Assembly (NCBI RefSeq): GCF_000764305.2
Contig: NW_025941287.1
Location: 60,670 to 124,669 of the forward strand
Direction of reading: 5' to 3'
DNA length: 64,000 nt
From: Hyalella azteca
Taxonomy: Eukaryota; Arthropoda; Malacostraca; Amphipoda; Hyalellidae
A model generated the notes under the pieces. The model did no database searches, was not told the origin of the DNA, and saw only the letters and a program-made list of their open reading frames with translations. The translations under genes were made by a program, and so were the position numbers. Below, one piece after another: positions 21,565-33,369 of the stretch. Every line of letters begins with the position of its first letter. The first letter of the stretch is position 1.

Positions 21565-23990
21565 TTCCGATTTATTTTTTTAGAATTTCATATGTTTCAG
21601 AATTATAATACATATTTTACAGTTCTTACTCACACTTTTTAATAGTTGTGGGTAATAAACGGTTAATATTTCTGCTTCATTATTTATGCCAAACTTCATG
21701 AGCTCGGAGTCCAAGTTTATTTTTCGAATAAATTCAAGAAAAAATTCATGAGCTCAAGTTTATTTTTTGAATAAATTCCAGAAAACTAATGCGAGTTTCC
21801 ATTAATACTAAAGCCGTACGAAAAGTTTTAATGAATTTTCCCTCCATCGAGCATAGATTCATGATTCCATGAGTTATCAACTGGTCTATTAGTCTTCTAC
21901 TCAATCACAAGTTTTTGTCGCGAGTATAAATGAAAATTATAATCCTGATCGAAGTATCCAAAAAATTTTAAATATTGTTGCGGCTGAACATGATGAAAGA
22001 CTGGGTTTGTCTCAAGAAGATAATTACGGTATACTAAAAATTTATTAGGCAGCTTAGGAGTACCGTAAAAATAGCAGTTGTGGATTAAAATATAAATGAC
22101 ATCTTCGCAACTGTACGCAAGGTAAACACGCATCATTTTCGAAGCTAATTCGATTTTCTTACCATATAGTCACTACCGGTACATGGCATTCGGCCGAGTA
22201 TGGATCTGATTTGTGTAGGTAACCTACATAAGAGCCATAATAATAAATATTAGTAGCCATAATAATAAATATGAAGAGCCATAATGATGAATATTAATAT
22301 AAATATTTTATTACTTTGTTCAATATGTCATATTCACTTTTATAATTAGTTATATTCAAATTTAAGAATGGTTTTGATCAACGTATTTAGACGAATACCG
22401 TAGTAAAGATGATAATAAAATATAGACGCAGAGCGCTTGCCCTATACCAAATTGTAATTCAAGAGAAACAAAACCTAAATTGTTCATGTTCAAGTTTCCT
22501 AATAACACAGAATTCTCATCTTGTTCAGAAATAATAGCTAACAACTATAACATACATAACTTCACAACAATAATAGTTAAAATAATTATTGACGGTTCGT
22601 AGAGTATTTGTTGATGTGCTCCACTGATATTTACCAATTAAAAATATGATCATTTAAATGACGAAAACCGTTCTACAGTTGAGACATTTCACTTTTTGGA
22701 TCAATCGGAATTACATGCAATCGCATTCTAAAATCCGTGTCAATAAATAATGCATACATAAAAAAGCATGTAAAAGCCCAACCATTAAAAACATTGCATA
22801 TACGCCTTACGCAAGTCAAGAACAAGGTCATCTCTCGTGTATACGAGAAATTTCAAATGGCATTTTATGAGTACAGTTTTTACACGCCAGTAATTTCCTG
22901 ATGCTGAACTTTGCACCCGATCTGCAGAGAAAATGAACGCTGTCAGGAGCAGCGGGCCAGCCGAAAAAGTAAACACAATCTTTATGAGATCTGTTAAAAA
23001 TTAAGGTGCAGTAAAGCGGTAATGGTCGGAAAGTTGAAGCGATTACCTGGCTTGTACTTATAGCAAGAGTGTCCAGGCGCTCTTCGTCCAACTTTTCAGT
23101 TAAAATATTGACCAAGTTCAGGATAATTTTACAGGCCATACCGAAGAGATATATACTGAAGAAGAAAGAGACTTCCTACACAATATGGAGTCGGTACTGC
23201 GAGATTTTGCAAGAGCCATTCAAGTTTTCGAGTTTTTTCGCTTGAATTTGAAAATTCAAATGAGTTAATTAGCGTCATATGTACAAAAGTACAAGTTAAA
23301 ATCTGATCCTGCAGTTACTTTTCAGCAGAAAATGTAACTTATCGACTACTTCAATTATTGGAGAGTTTATTGCACAATTCTTGTATGTATACAAATGTAT
23401 ACATCATAATTGACAAGCAACTGGTGGCATTTAAACTGTTCGCAAATCTTGTTTATGCACGGGTGGTTTTCCTAAAATTAGTCCAATCATGATTATTACA
23501 GACATCAAGAAGTCCAGATAAATTATAATACAAAAGACAACTTCAGCGAACAAAATAACAGGAGCGGTCGCGAACATGCTACTGCTTCAATAGTATAGGT
23601 TTAGCACCAATGGTCAAAATGGGTGCAGACAACTCTTCTTAGCAGAAAGTAAAATTCTCGATTCATTGAATTAACTTCTTATATAAACTAGTCAGTTAAG
23701 TTATTACATATGAAAGCAAACCATAGGATCACAGACATTACATTAAAATATGACCCACATCTATCATTATGAAAATGTTTTTGGTACAAATCAATCCCAT
23801 CAGAATCATGCGTCGAGCAATACTGTACCGTAACAATCAACTTGAAAGATCGTATCGGATAAATTGATCATGTAAAATGTATCGTCCCAAGTTGAATGTC
23901 TACTATTCAACTAATTCAATAATCTCCAACAACACAGGTTCGGAAGAAATGTAATGATCCTCTGGATTAAGGTAAATAAGCCATAGTGTC
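21565..23990. other. Unannotated AT-rich stretch
   Basis: Only a short local repeat was seen at 22225-22290 (three ~27-bp GAGCCATAATAATAAATAT units). Open frames at 21897-22136, 22362-22544 and 22785-23139 are AT-rich, overlap in several phases and match nothing I recognise. Confidence 0.35.
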
Positions 23991-24194
23991 TTTCGCTCAC
24001 GGAAGAACAATGAAAAATTAATCTCGAGTCGGGCCCCACTTCCGGGAGATCACGTCACGATGGCCTTTGCTCGTCGGAAATCCCGCGCGATTTCGCGTTC
24101 CTAGGGGCATTGTTCCTGAGCGCCCCACTACATGACACTGCGGTGTATGGACTGTGGCTCTCAGTTGTGGGGTTAAGATGTTAACGGGGGTAAC

Positions 24195-24357
24195 ACGCAA
24201 AGAAATAACTGAGTCCCTATCCAGATAGCGACGCATATTCTGCCCTTGCATATAAGTCACTTAGACCTAGTTTACCCTGGCAAAGGGGCGTATCAGGGCT
24301 ACGAGCAGAAAGTGCTTCACTATTTGGATAATATGACCCAGTCATTTTTCTGAGAGT
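24195..24357 (-). mobile_element. MITE family A copy, reversed and complete
   Basis: About 163 bp. The plus strand begins ACACGCAAAGAAATAACTGA, passes CCCTATCCAGATAGCG and GGCAAAGGGGCGTATCAG, and ends CACTATTTGGATAATATGAC then CCAGTCATTTTTCTGAGAGT. This is the last copy seen in the window. Confidence 0.6.
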
Positions 24358-24599
24358 AGGATTCAATCGTATTTAACTTCTGTCTGGATCTGGCGGATGG
24401 CCGACGTTATTTAGTAAATAACGACAGTTTCGGCTTGGCTGCATATTCATTGCATTAATTAACCATTATCCTAAGCTAATAACGATCGAGTAACGGTAGT
24501 GACCATTTGACTGAAGTGAAAATGTCAAATGAAGTGGACGATTCCGTTACTGGGTGGTTTAGTCAACTTTAGAGTGATATGATATGCTCTTAGTCGAGA

Positions 24600-24675
24600 A
24601 TTATTACCGTATACATAACCTGCAGCTGCAACTACCGAATCAATCAATGCAACTACCGAATCAATCGTTCTAAAA
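24600..24675. repeat. Two 20-bp direct repeats
   Basis: CAACTACCGAATCAATC occurs twice, 20 bp apart, inside otherwise unannotated sequence. Confidence 0.5.
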
Positions 24676-24859
24676 CTTGTGAGCTGACAGTCCAACTCGG
24701 TATTAATTATTCCTGGAAAAATCTTTGTTAACATTTCCGCCCTATGTTTCTGCTATCTTATAATGATATTGATTACCTCAAATTGTTTCAATTTTGTTTT
24801 TTTTTTCAGACTGCAACTAAATATATGAAAATTTAATACATAACTGATTATATGAGTAT

Positions 24860-25180
24860 GAGTCTTAAAATGCCTAGAACCTTACGGACCCGGTAAAGCA
24901 AACAATTGAATTATATTTCAATTATAAATCTACTGGATATAATTATATTTCAACAATTATATCCAGTAGATATTTCAAACCCACGTCAGTTTTAAAAAAA
25001 AAATTACTCAAAGGGTGATTTACTAAATTTCTTAAAATCTCATAGGTATCTCAAAAGATTTGCGCAATTTCTTGGATCTCCTGTGAACAAATTACGAAAA
25101 TTAAAAGAATCGACGACAGGCCGCGAGCCCATTTCTTCAGCTCCGACACAACTATGGTATGTTATGTTATATTAACAACA
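24860..25180 (+). mobile_element. LINE/SINE 3' end with pentamer tail
   Basis: Segments AAAATGCCTAGAACCTTACG..CCCGGTAAAG and GAATCGACGACAGGCCGC..TTCAGCTCCGACA, ending in a TATGT-type simple repeat, recur at 48198-48390. A shared 3' region with a short tandem tail is typical of CR1/L2-group LINEs or SINEs that borrow their tails. In this copy a 15-bp perfect hairpin (24930-24969) interrupts the middle. Confidence 0.5.
24930..24969. repeat. Perfect 15-bp inverted repeat
   Basis: CTACTGGATATAATT and its exact complement AATTATATCCAGTAG are separated by a 10-nt loop. It sits within the LINE/SINE remnant. Confidence 0.8.
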
Positions 25181-26130
25181 TATGCACCAAAATGCTTCCA
25201 AATCTAACATCATGTCGAATTCCAGACTTAAACTCATGTTATGTTTTTAAATGTCGTATGCAATAATTTTGATACTTGGGTTCTGTTATTACTAAGCTAT
25301 ATATATTTACAAGTCGGTTAAGTTAATAAGTCCGGTGATTCTTTTCTAGTCGAAGGCAGCTATAGCCATGCACATCAGTAACGAATTTCTTCTCATGGTT
25401 CGACGCCAGATGTTGCCCACGGTAGGTAATGTTTTCTTCAGAAATAAACGCCTAACTGAGACATATTACGATTCATCCTCACCAGATAATCGTTAAGTAT
25501 ATTCAGAACGATTGAACTTTCGAGCACTCAGGTATAATGCACATAAAATTTTTCATATGATTGATGGGCGCGAATAGATTATGGAGAATCCTTCCCAGTC
25601 ATTGTAGAACAAATGAATGAATGTTGATTTCAAGCGGCGAAACTCATCAAAAGAAAATCGTTACAGAAATGGTGGTTGAAAATACAAATGGCCTCATAAA
25701 CCATTAAACTTTCTTTGTGCGTGGCTAATACCGATGCTTTATTTTTGTTCAAGATCCTAAATATCATATTGAAAAAATGCTTTCTTGCACATTTCACTGA
25801 CATATTATCAAGGTAAGACCGAACAAATACTGGCCATCATATAAGAAAAGAACTGCTGCTAAAGGCTCATTATGTTCATATTACCTATAATTCAAATGCT
25901 TAAATTACAAAGCGAATTCTACCTAGATTGCAATTTATACGAGAGTCGTTTGGACGGCAAAAAATGAGAAAACTAGATTGAATTGTAGCTAGAGTTGCTG
26001 ACGCTTGCATCATTGCTCACGGTATATAGCGACCCTAACAAGGCTTCGGAGTACAAAGGAAGGTTCAAAATGCAGCTCGAGTACACTACTGCGGTCCCGC
26101 ACATAGCATACAAAGAAATCTGCTGTAAAA
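25180..26130. other. Unannotated stretch
   Basis: Nothing recognised apart from AT-rich sequence. Confidence 0.3.
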
Positions 26131-26134
26131 AGCA

Positions 26135-26375
26135 CTGAAAATCTGTAATAAAAAGATATGATGCGAATGCGACTAATACGTTGGCAACACTCAATAATTT
26201 AGTATAAGGACGTGTAAACGTTTGACAACTAAGGTGATGCTTTTTCAAATAGTTAAAGGGTTCACTGAAAATCTGTAATAAAAAGATATGTGAATGCGAC
26301 CAATACCATAATACGTTGGCTACACTCAATAATTTAGTATATGAACGTATAAACTTTTGACAAGTAAGGTGATGT
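26135..26375. repeat. ~125-bp tandem duplication
   Basis: The segment from CACTGAAAATCTGTAATAAA through TTTAGTATAAGGACGTG and TTTGACAACTAAGGTGATG (26135-26245) repeats at 26263-26375 with a few substitutions and a small indel. Confidence 0.8.
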
Positions 26376-26379
26376 TTTT

Positions 26380-27020
26380 TTCAAAAAGTTTAAGGGTGAA
26401 GAACAAGAAGGTAGAACCACCGAGAGAAAATTGTTTGCACGATCATCGTTGTTCACAGGAAAAAAGTTTTCAAGTATGATGAAATGCAAAAACCGAGAAA
26501 AATAATACCGACGTTAACCGGAGATGATTCGTGTTGAATCGTATATTTAAATCTTTCAACCCTGTATGTGCCACAAAAATTGAGAACACACAAACAGATC
26601 AGCAATTGAAATAGATAGAAGAGCGTCAATCAAAAATACCAGCGTCGAAAGAAGAATTCCACCGTGCGAAATAACGAATTAAAATTTCCCTTAAACACAT
26701 AATAAACATGCAACGCGTTTAGAAATTAAACTTGTGGGCGATTAAAATGCCGTGAGATACCAAAATCTCTTTTGCTGTAGCTTATCAAAACATTTAAATT
26801 CTCAACATCCAAAAAATAAATCTCAACAATTATTCGTGCACATAAATATGAGGTAACACAGCAGTATACCAACATATTGGAAAACCTACAAATACTTGAG
26901 TGATCGTGGCTTCCCAAGCCTAAAGAATGAAGTCTTAGTATTGCTTCTAATACTCAACAATATACTGTTCATAGTATTACTTAAATTCAAATAGATGAGC
27001 GGGGCCGGACGAGAGAACAG
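26380..27020. other. Unannotated stretch
   Basis: Nothing recognised. Confidence 0.3.
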
Positions 27021-27024
27021 GCGA

Positions 27025-27350
27025 GACGTGCTGACGAGGAGCGACTAGAGTAAGAGGAAGGCAGCGTGACGTGCTGACGAGGAGCGACTAGAGTAAGAGG
27101 AAGGCAGCGTGACGTGCTGACGAGGAGCGACTAGAGTAAGAGGAAGGCAGCGTGACGTGCTGACGAGGAGCGACTAGAGTAAGAGGAAGGCAGCGTGACG
27201 TGTTGACGAGGAGCGACTAGAGTAAGAGGAAGGCAGCGTGACGTGTTGACGAGGAGCGACTAGAGTAAGAGGAAGGCAGCGTGACGTGTTGAAGAGGAGC
27301 GACTAGAGTAAGAGGAAGGCAGCGTGACGTGTTGACGAGGAGCGACTGGA
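27025..27350. repeat. 43-bp minisatellite, ~7.6 units
   Basis: The unit runs GACGTGCTGACGAGGAGCGA, then CTAGAGTAAGAGGAAGGCAG, then CGT. Units are almost identical. The first four carry GTGCTGAC and the later ones GTGTTGAC, with one unit GTTGAAGAGG, so a single C-to-T change has spread along the array. Purine-rich on the plus strand. Confidence 0.95.
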
Positions 27351-27429
27351 GGCAGAGTCTGACAGACGTGATGGAAGAATTACGCTCGTCGCTCGTCGCG
27401 CTCTGATTCCTGCGCCAGTTGCTCTTCTT

Positions 27430-27920
27430 CTTGCCAACATGTCTGATAAAATACAATAAAAATTCGAGTTTATTGGCACATTTTCCCCCGTTCTAAGATT
27501 ATCACGACCTTTTCACATTATTCCTATTTATCACCACATTTCTCTATTTACTGTCATCGTCGCCATTTCTTCACGTCGGTATTTAATTACCCTTACACTG
27601 TCATCCATTATTATTTGTGTCATATCCCTTTACTTTCGTTTCATTGCAATCAAAATTTGACAATATCTCCCTTCAGCGTCTTATTTCAATGGAATGAGTG
27701 ACGCTAAAGTCTAAACCATTAGTCATGAATGCACATGCATCATGAATGTACAGAGCACATGGATCATAGGCACAAAAACTGCCAGCATGAGTACACTCCT
27801 GACATTTCTAATCGTTCAATGGCAGGAAGATGTTGAAAGCTGCGTTGCGGTGCGTGCAGCGCAATTTTCCTGACTTCGAAAGTTTTAGCAGGTGTTCCAC
27901 GCGACCGTGGCATTCGTCAC
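27430..27920. other. Unannotated stretch
   Basis: Nothing recognised. Confidence 0.3.
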
Positions 27921-27926
27921 GTACGT

Positions 27927-28080
27927 AATTCGTACACAAGCAGCATTCGTACACAAGCAGCATTCGTACACAAGCAGCATTCGTACATAAGTAGCATTCG
28001 TAAACAAGCAGCATTTGCACACAAGCAGCATTTGCACACGTGTGGCATTCACGCACGTACAAAATTCGTACACGTATGTA
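27927..28080. repeat. 17-bp GCATTCGTACACAAGCA minisatellite
   Basis: About eight units, the outer ones degenerate (GCATTTGCACACAAGCA, GCATTCACGCACGTAC). Open frames on the minus strand give a cysteine-rich repeat peptide, a by-product of the array. Confidence 0.85.
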
Positions 28081-28666
28081 ATTCCTGACAGTACATCTTC
28101 TTAAATACTTGATAATAACTTCGAATTTCATGCAGTAAACAATGTTATTTTTTCGTGAAATCTTAAATTGCAGAGGCTCAGAAGAGCTCATTAACGAACA
28201 CTAAATTGTGATCAGTAAGGCATTCAAAAAGTAATATGTAACAAATTCTGGCATCAACTTAAGTTAACATCTTGTTGCGTAGAATGAATCATCAACCTCA
28301 CACTTTCAATTGTTGGCATGAAAAACGAGAGTAAGTAGAGCAATGTACTGAACCCATTACCAGACAAACATGATAAATATTAGTTTGGCTTTTTTTGGAC
28401 TGCCTTTATGAAATTTTCATTTCGTATTTTTAACAGCTGAGTTCATCAATAGCAGGCAATTATGACAAGCTTCAATCAAGACTCGTCTCTTGGGACAAAG
28501 CTCGAGTGTACGTGCAATTAAAAGGGACGCAGGTTGCGGCAACGCCATTGATTGGCACGGCTACACAGAGTGGCTCATACCAGATCTGGCTCGTTCCATT
28601 GATCGATCGATGAGCCTGGTGTCGGAATATCATCGGAAAAAGAATATACCTTTCCGGAATGCTTCC

Positions 28667-28713
28667 GGCAATGCTTCTTTTTCCGGAATATACCGGAAAA
28701 AAGAAGCATTGCC
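28667..28713. repeat. 20-bp near-perfect hairpin
   Basis: GGCAATGCTTCTTTTTCCGG and its complement (one T/A run-length difference) flank AATATA. Shorter CCGGAA/TTCCGG palindromes lie just upstream at 28630-28666, so the whole block is foldback-rich. Confidence 0.8.
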
Positions 28714-28799
28714 ATCATATAGGATGGCGACCACGGACCCTCAGTCACTATTTTTCCGAGCGGGAAACAGAAGCTCACTTTAGACGTGGCTGGTTTACA

Positions 28800-31480
28800 T
28801 TAAGATTTTGATGTGGCCATCTTTTGGGGTCAGGCAATTTTGTCTCTTTACATTTAAAGCCTATACCACAAAAAGAACTTAGAATTTCAGCGAAAAATGT
28901 CTCTTTAAATATTGCAGCTTGGTGTTGACAGCATATGGATCAGATGAATAAACCCGAAATGTATCGTACAACTTTCAAAACGTGAGATTTCGATGCATTG
29001 TTGTAACTCTGCTGCTTCCGCAGTAAACCACACTACCGAAGTGCTGAATAAAAAAGGACAGTTCTTCAAGAAAATCATACTTCGGTATAAATAACAATCT
29101 TTATCCATGTCAATGAATACAAAACTGGATACAAATGGTACAAATTTCCATAGGCTAACGTTTTGCCTCAGGATCGTTAAAGGATCGCATAGACATACAA
29201 CGAAATTTACAAATAACTGACATATCGGTAGCTATGATAGGCGCAGTCTAAGACCATGTTAACACCAGCATTCACGCCAGCCGTGCAAGGCACCTGTCAG
29301 GCTCATGGTGTGAATGCTTAATTCTATGGAAATACATAAAAGAATCTTGGACCGCCACGTGCACGGCAGTATGGTGCGAGACCGGCCAAAAGCAGCTGCA
29401 TGTGGGCTTCCACCAACTACGCCGCTCTAGTGTCAAGGAAGCTAAGATACGCTCAGTCAAATAAAGTAGGTGCAAGTGAACGCAAATCCAGAGGAACGTG
29501 ACGGAAAGCAAGACGCGTAATGAGTTCAAGCGCACGCACGACCGTGGCTCCTCAGCACTTCCAAGTGAAGTTTGGACGCCGTAGCATGGAACAAAAACTG
29601 CACTTAGAAGCGCTGGTGTGGAACTAAGTATCTAATTTGAACATTTTCCCACGGAGATTAACTCCAGTTTGGCAGTCACGAAGTTACTTATATCCGTAAA
29701 CGAAGAGTACACTCTTTGTTTATTGACAGTAAATTTAGTTTCTTGTCCTTCAGATGCCAGTTGCATAGACTAGTGTTATTTTTTATTAGTCAAAAAGTTG
29801 ACGCTTGCGTAGTCGACACGTTAATGCGACAAGCTATTTAAAATACATATCCCACCATATATCATTTTATTTTGTTTTATTGACAGTATATTCAACTTTC
29901 AAGTGATGGCATTTGAAAACAATTTTTTCCTTGACCTTGCAACCACGTAGAATTGCAGGAATAGGAAAGCCCAAAGATCGTCTATCCATGCCTAATTTTA
30001 CTATGTTAATATTCAGACTTTCGTTTCCCCTCAGCTTAACATGTACTTCCAAAACATTGTTAATGTCCTTGAATGATCGACGCTACCTCATTTCAGCTAT
30101 AAGTATTATTAAACACGTTATTGTGGCATTTAAAATGAAAACCAGGAAAAAGACCGGGCGTTGTAAAAGTATGGAAAGTTTGCATATGATACCAGTCGAG
30201 GATTGTTTTTGCCAGAAATGTATACATTATTTTCCACAGAATTACTTAGCTTAAATTAAAGTCTATACGGTGATTTCACTAATTGACGCGTAAACCTGCT
30301 AAATTGCCTCGATTTTCTCAAGTTACCAGTTTTTTGCGTATAGTGAATACCTCAAGAGAGTCCAAAGAATTAATTCTCAATTATTTTACCACCTTTTGCT
30401 TCATAAAGATTTGGTATGATAACTTCATTGCAGCTCAACCTTAATATGATTTATTGATTACGAGATTTATTAGAGAAGCAGATCGATACACTACTCAGCG
30501 TCAGCAGGGTACCTATACTGTATATCTGCATAATTTTTACATAGGCTAATTAGGAAAAGTGAACATTTAGTTATAGACGATGCCAAATTTGTCAACATCA
30601 AATGAACAAGTTAGAATAAGTTAATCACGTTGCGATCCTTCCTTCAAATTGTGCTAGCGTTAAAAAATGCGTGCAGATTGCAGCATTATCTTATGACAAC
30701 CAGAAGCACCAAGCACCTAAGCAAAGAACATTGTTAAGTGGTTGCAAATTGCACGCGACATTTTCTGGGCTCAAGTTATGTTCTAAAAATTCAGTTCTAT
30801 TTATTTTCAAAAGTGGATGAACGAAAAGCAGTGAAAGCGAGATAAGGCAGCGCAAAGCTTATAAGAGCAGGAACACGGCCTAGTTGGTCGAGCTTTTGCT
30901 ACCAAACAATCTCTACGAACTAAAACAACCCAAGAAATTTACAGTATACAAGATCAAAGCAATACCAGCTGCGTTTAAAATCTTCAACACATTACTGAAT
31001 ATAAATTTCCACAATAAGATCGTTGGTTGACAAACCTGACTGACTATAACGAAGGTATAATCCCGTGGAGAAGTGATGGGATCACAGGAACCTAGCCACA
31101 CAACCTCACTCAGTCACATCCCATCGACAACTGTCAAATCTAGCGTAGCGTCACGATGAATTCATGGCAAGCGCAAATGCTTGGCAGCGACTGTAACAGT
31201 CTTGGCTTAATAACTTGACAACTCATGTAAAAGAGCCACTACAGAATTATGGATGTCGTGGTAGTAAAAATATTCAACTATTTTATAACCCAAAAATTTT
31301 TGCGATAGTGATTGCGTATTAACAATCGCAAACATTTAGAAACGCAGTCGTAAGAAAACTCATAACAGTATTATCTACTGAACGCCGGAAGTATGTAACA
31401 AAAGCCTTAATATTTTTGTCTCGTAAGAGCAAATCACACAAAGCGATAGCATTCAACTATACCTTCTTCGTCATGTTAGT
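28800..31480. other. Unannotated AT-rich stretch
   Basis: No domain or splice pattern was recognised. The frame at 29913-30254 (+) lacks coding character. See the separate finding for 29272-29535. Confidence 0.35.
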
Positions 31481-31489
31481 CTTATAGAA

Positions 31490-31660
31490 GCTCATGTGTC
31501 CTAGTCCTTCCTCAAGCATTCTTTCTGTTGAGGAGGTCTCGATCAGAAGAATGATGCTCTATTAAGAAATTCTCTATTAAATTTCTGTCCTTTTCAAATC
31601 TCGGTGACCACACAACGTTTCCAAACTCTAGACTCGGGCGTACGACGGCATTAACTACCC
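31490..31660 (-). pseudogene. CR1/L2-type LINE reverse transcriptase C-terminal remnant
   Basis: The minus strand encodes VVRPSLEFGNVVWSPRFEKD, followed by LIENF in the same frame. This matches the conserved VRP-LEY-VWSP..-D-..-IE block in the C-terminal part of CR1/L2/Jockey-group reverse transcriptases. Downstream the frame degrades and stops (a LLNRKNA* run), and no 5' RT motifs are present. Confidence 0.65.
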
Positions 31661-31859
31661 GTGTTTAGAAAAGCTAATTCTGCACTCATGACCCCGGTAG
31701 TGAGAGGTGAAATGATAACTGTGAGACACAGAGCTGAAGTAATTCTGAGAAAAATCATACCAACCAACCGTGAACTGGGAAATATGAAATGTTAAGACTC
31801 AAAAATTTCGGATTGTCTTAAAATGCTTCAATCGAGTAACTTCATCTTAAGATCCGTGA

Positions 31860-32280
31860 CGAATTCAACAGGTTCCGTGACAACATCAAACCCCGAACTA
31901 CACGCAGCAGCGGCCCCTGCAAAAGAGCGGGTGTTCTCCAACAATCTGGGAAATCTATAAATTTTGCTTCAAAAAAGTTTGTGGACTTCATTATTTGGAC
32001 TACATTGGAGTAATTGGAGTATTTATACTACAATATTGAGCAGCCGTTTATCCTGTCACGTGAGACAAGCTCGCAACCAGAACAGGTCTCATAGCATGAC
32101 AATCGAGCAACAATTCATCTCCCGATCTGCGATGAATTCAAACGGCTACATGACACTTTGGACAACGTCAAACTCAACGAGACCGTCACTCCCACTGTCT
32201 TCCACTGTGCTGGAGGAAGCTATCAGCATCGTCTTCATGAGTGGCCCGGGTCGCACAGTGGCCGGTCCGACATCATCCGA
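31860..32280 (+). other. Unclassified sequence with two related segments
   Basis: The plus strand reads RDEFNRFRDNIKPRT near 31855-31900 and a related CDEFKRLHDTLDNVKLNE near 32128-32185, suggesting two diverged copies of a once-coding segment. It runs directly into the 116-bp tandem repeat. No family was recognised. Confidence 0.25.
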
Positions 32281-32615
32281 CCCACGACAGCTGAAGCCCT
32301 CATCTCTACGGATTGGACTCCAAGCAGCTGTCCATCTCCCTCATAACTACCGGATTTTCTGAACTTTCAAATTATTTCAGAGTTATTTTCACGGTTCCCA
32401 CGACAGCTGAAGCCCTCATCTCTACGGATAGGACTCCAGCAGCTGTCCATCTCACTCATAACTACCGGATTTTCTGAATTTTCAGATAATTTCAGAGTTA
32501 TTTTCACGGTTCCCACGATGGCTGAAGCCCTCATCTCTACGGAAGCTGTTGATCTCCCTCATAACTAGCGGATTTTCTGAACTTTCAGATTATTTCGGAG
32601 TTATTTTCACGGTTC
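32281..32615. repeat. Three ~115-bp tandem units
   Basis: Units at 32281-32396, 32397-32511 and 32512-32615. Each starts CCCACGA.GGCTGAAGCCC or CCCACGACAGCTGAAGCCC and ends AGTTATTTTCACGGTT. The third has an ~11-bp internal deletion. Confidence 0.9.
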
Positions 32616-32823
32616 TGAAATTTCTTGTTGTATCATATTTACGTGTATCATGTACTTTTTTCTTCCAAAATATAATTGTTCAATACTTCCTATAACTTGA
32701 AAATGAATGTTGTTACATTCGAAATGTTAATAAATTTAAAATTATTTCCTAAAATCTGCATTTCCTAAAATCTGCATTAACATCTTCTGAAGATCTGTTC
32801 GATCCTGAAAATTTGAATAGATG

Positions 32824-32976
32824 GATTATCTGGTCATTTACTGCTGTTTTCAAGTTAATTTAGAAAACAAATGGTAAGATTTTCCTCCAATTTTGTAACN
32901 GATTATCTGGTCATTTACTGCTGTTTTCAAGTTAATTTAGAAAACAAATGGTAAGATTTTTCTCCAATTTTGTAAC
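32824..32976. repeat. 76-bp direct duplication across an assembly gap
   Basis: 32824-32899 and 32901-32976 are identical except for one base (TTCCTCC versus TTTCTCC), with a single N at 32900 between them. This is most simply two contig ends that overlap but were scaffolded without merging. Confidence 0.9.
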
Positions 32977-33269
32977 GGAATATGAATAAAATTTCTAGCT
33001 TAGATAGAATGTGAGTTATTAGCATTTGAGTTAGAATAACTCACATTTGAGTTAGAGATAGAATGTGAGTTAGAATACATTAGCATTTTATTATTAACGA
33101 GACTTTGAAAGACGGTATTTGGGATGAGGGGATACGCTATAACAGAATATTAAAATTTCTGGAATTATCGTTGCCAAGCTGCGTCGGATTAATCTGTTGT
33201 ACCCTTGTATATTTGGCGCTGCTTGTGTAAATTAGTACTTTGAGCTCGTAACCACAGCGCTATAGGCTT

Positions 33270-33365
33270 GGATTTTTCTATCGGCTCCCTCTCCATATGC
33301 CGTGAAAATACGACGAGTGGTTAGGCTCCCTCTCCATATCCCGTGATTAGAAGATGAGTGGTGAA
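33270..33365. repeat. ~46-bp direct repeat
   Basis: GGCTCCCTCTCCATATGCCG and GGCTCCCTCTCCATATCCCG each lead into a GACGAGTGGTTAGG or GATGAGTGGTGAA segment. Confidence 0.7.
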
Positions 33366-33369
33366 CGTA

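Noticed and set aside
27808..28191. Cysteine-rich peptide frames
   Set aside because: They come from the 17-bp minisatellite and are open in two frames.
30870..30945. tRNA-like segment GGCCTAGTTGGTCGAGC
   Set aside because: Resembles an A box, but no B box follows at the right distance and no acceptor stem pairs.
31964..32362. 132-aa frame as a gene
   Set aside because: It runs into the 115-bp tandem repeat, and the more plausible coding trace is in another phase and interrupted.
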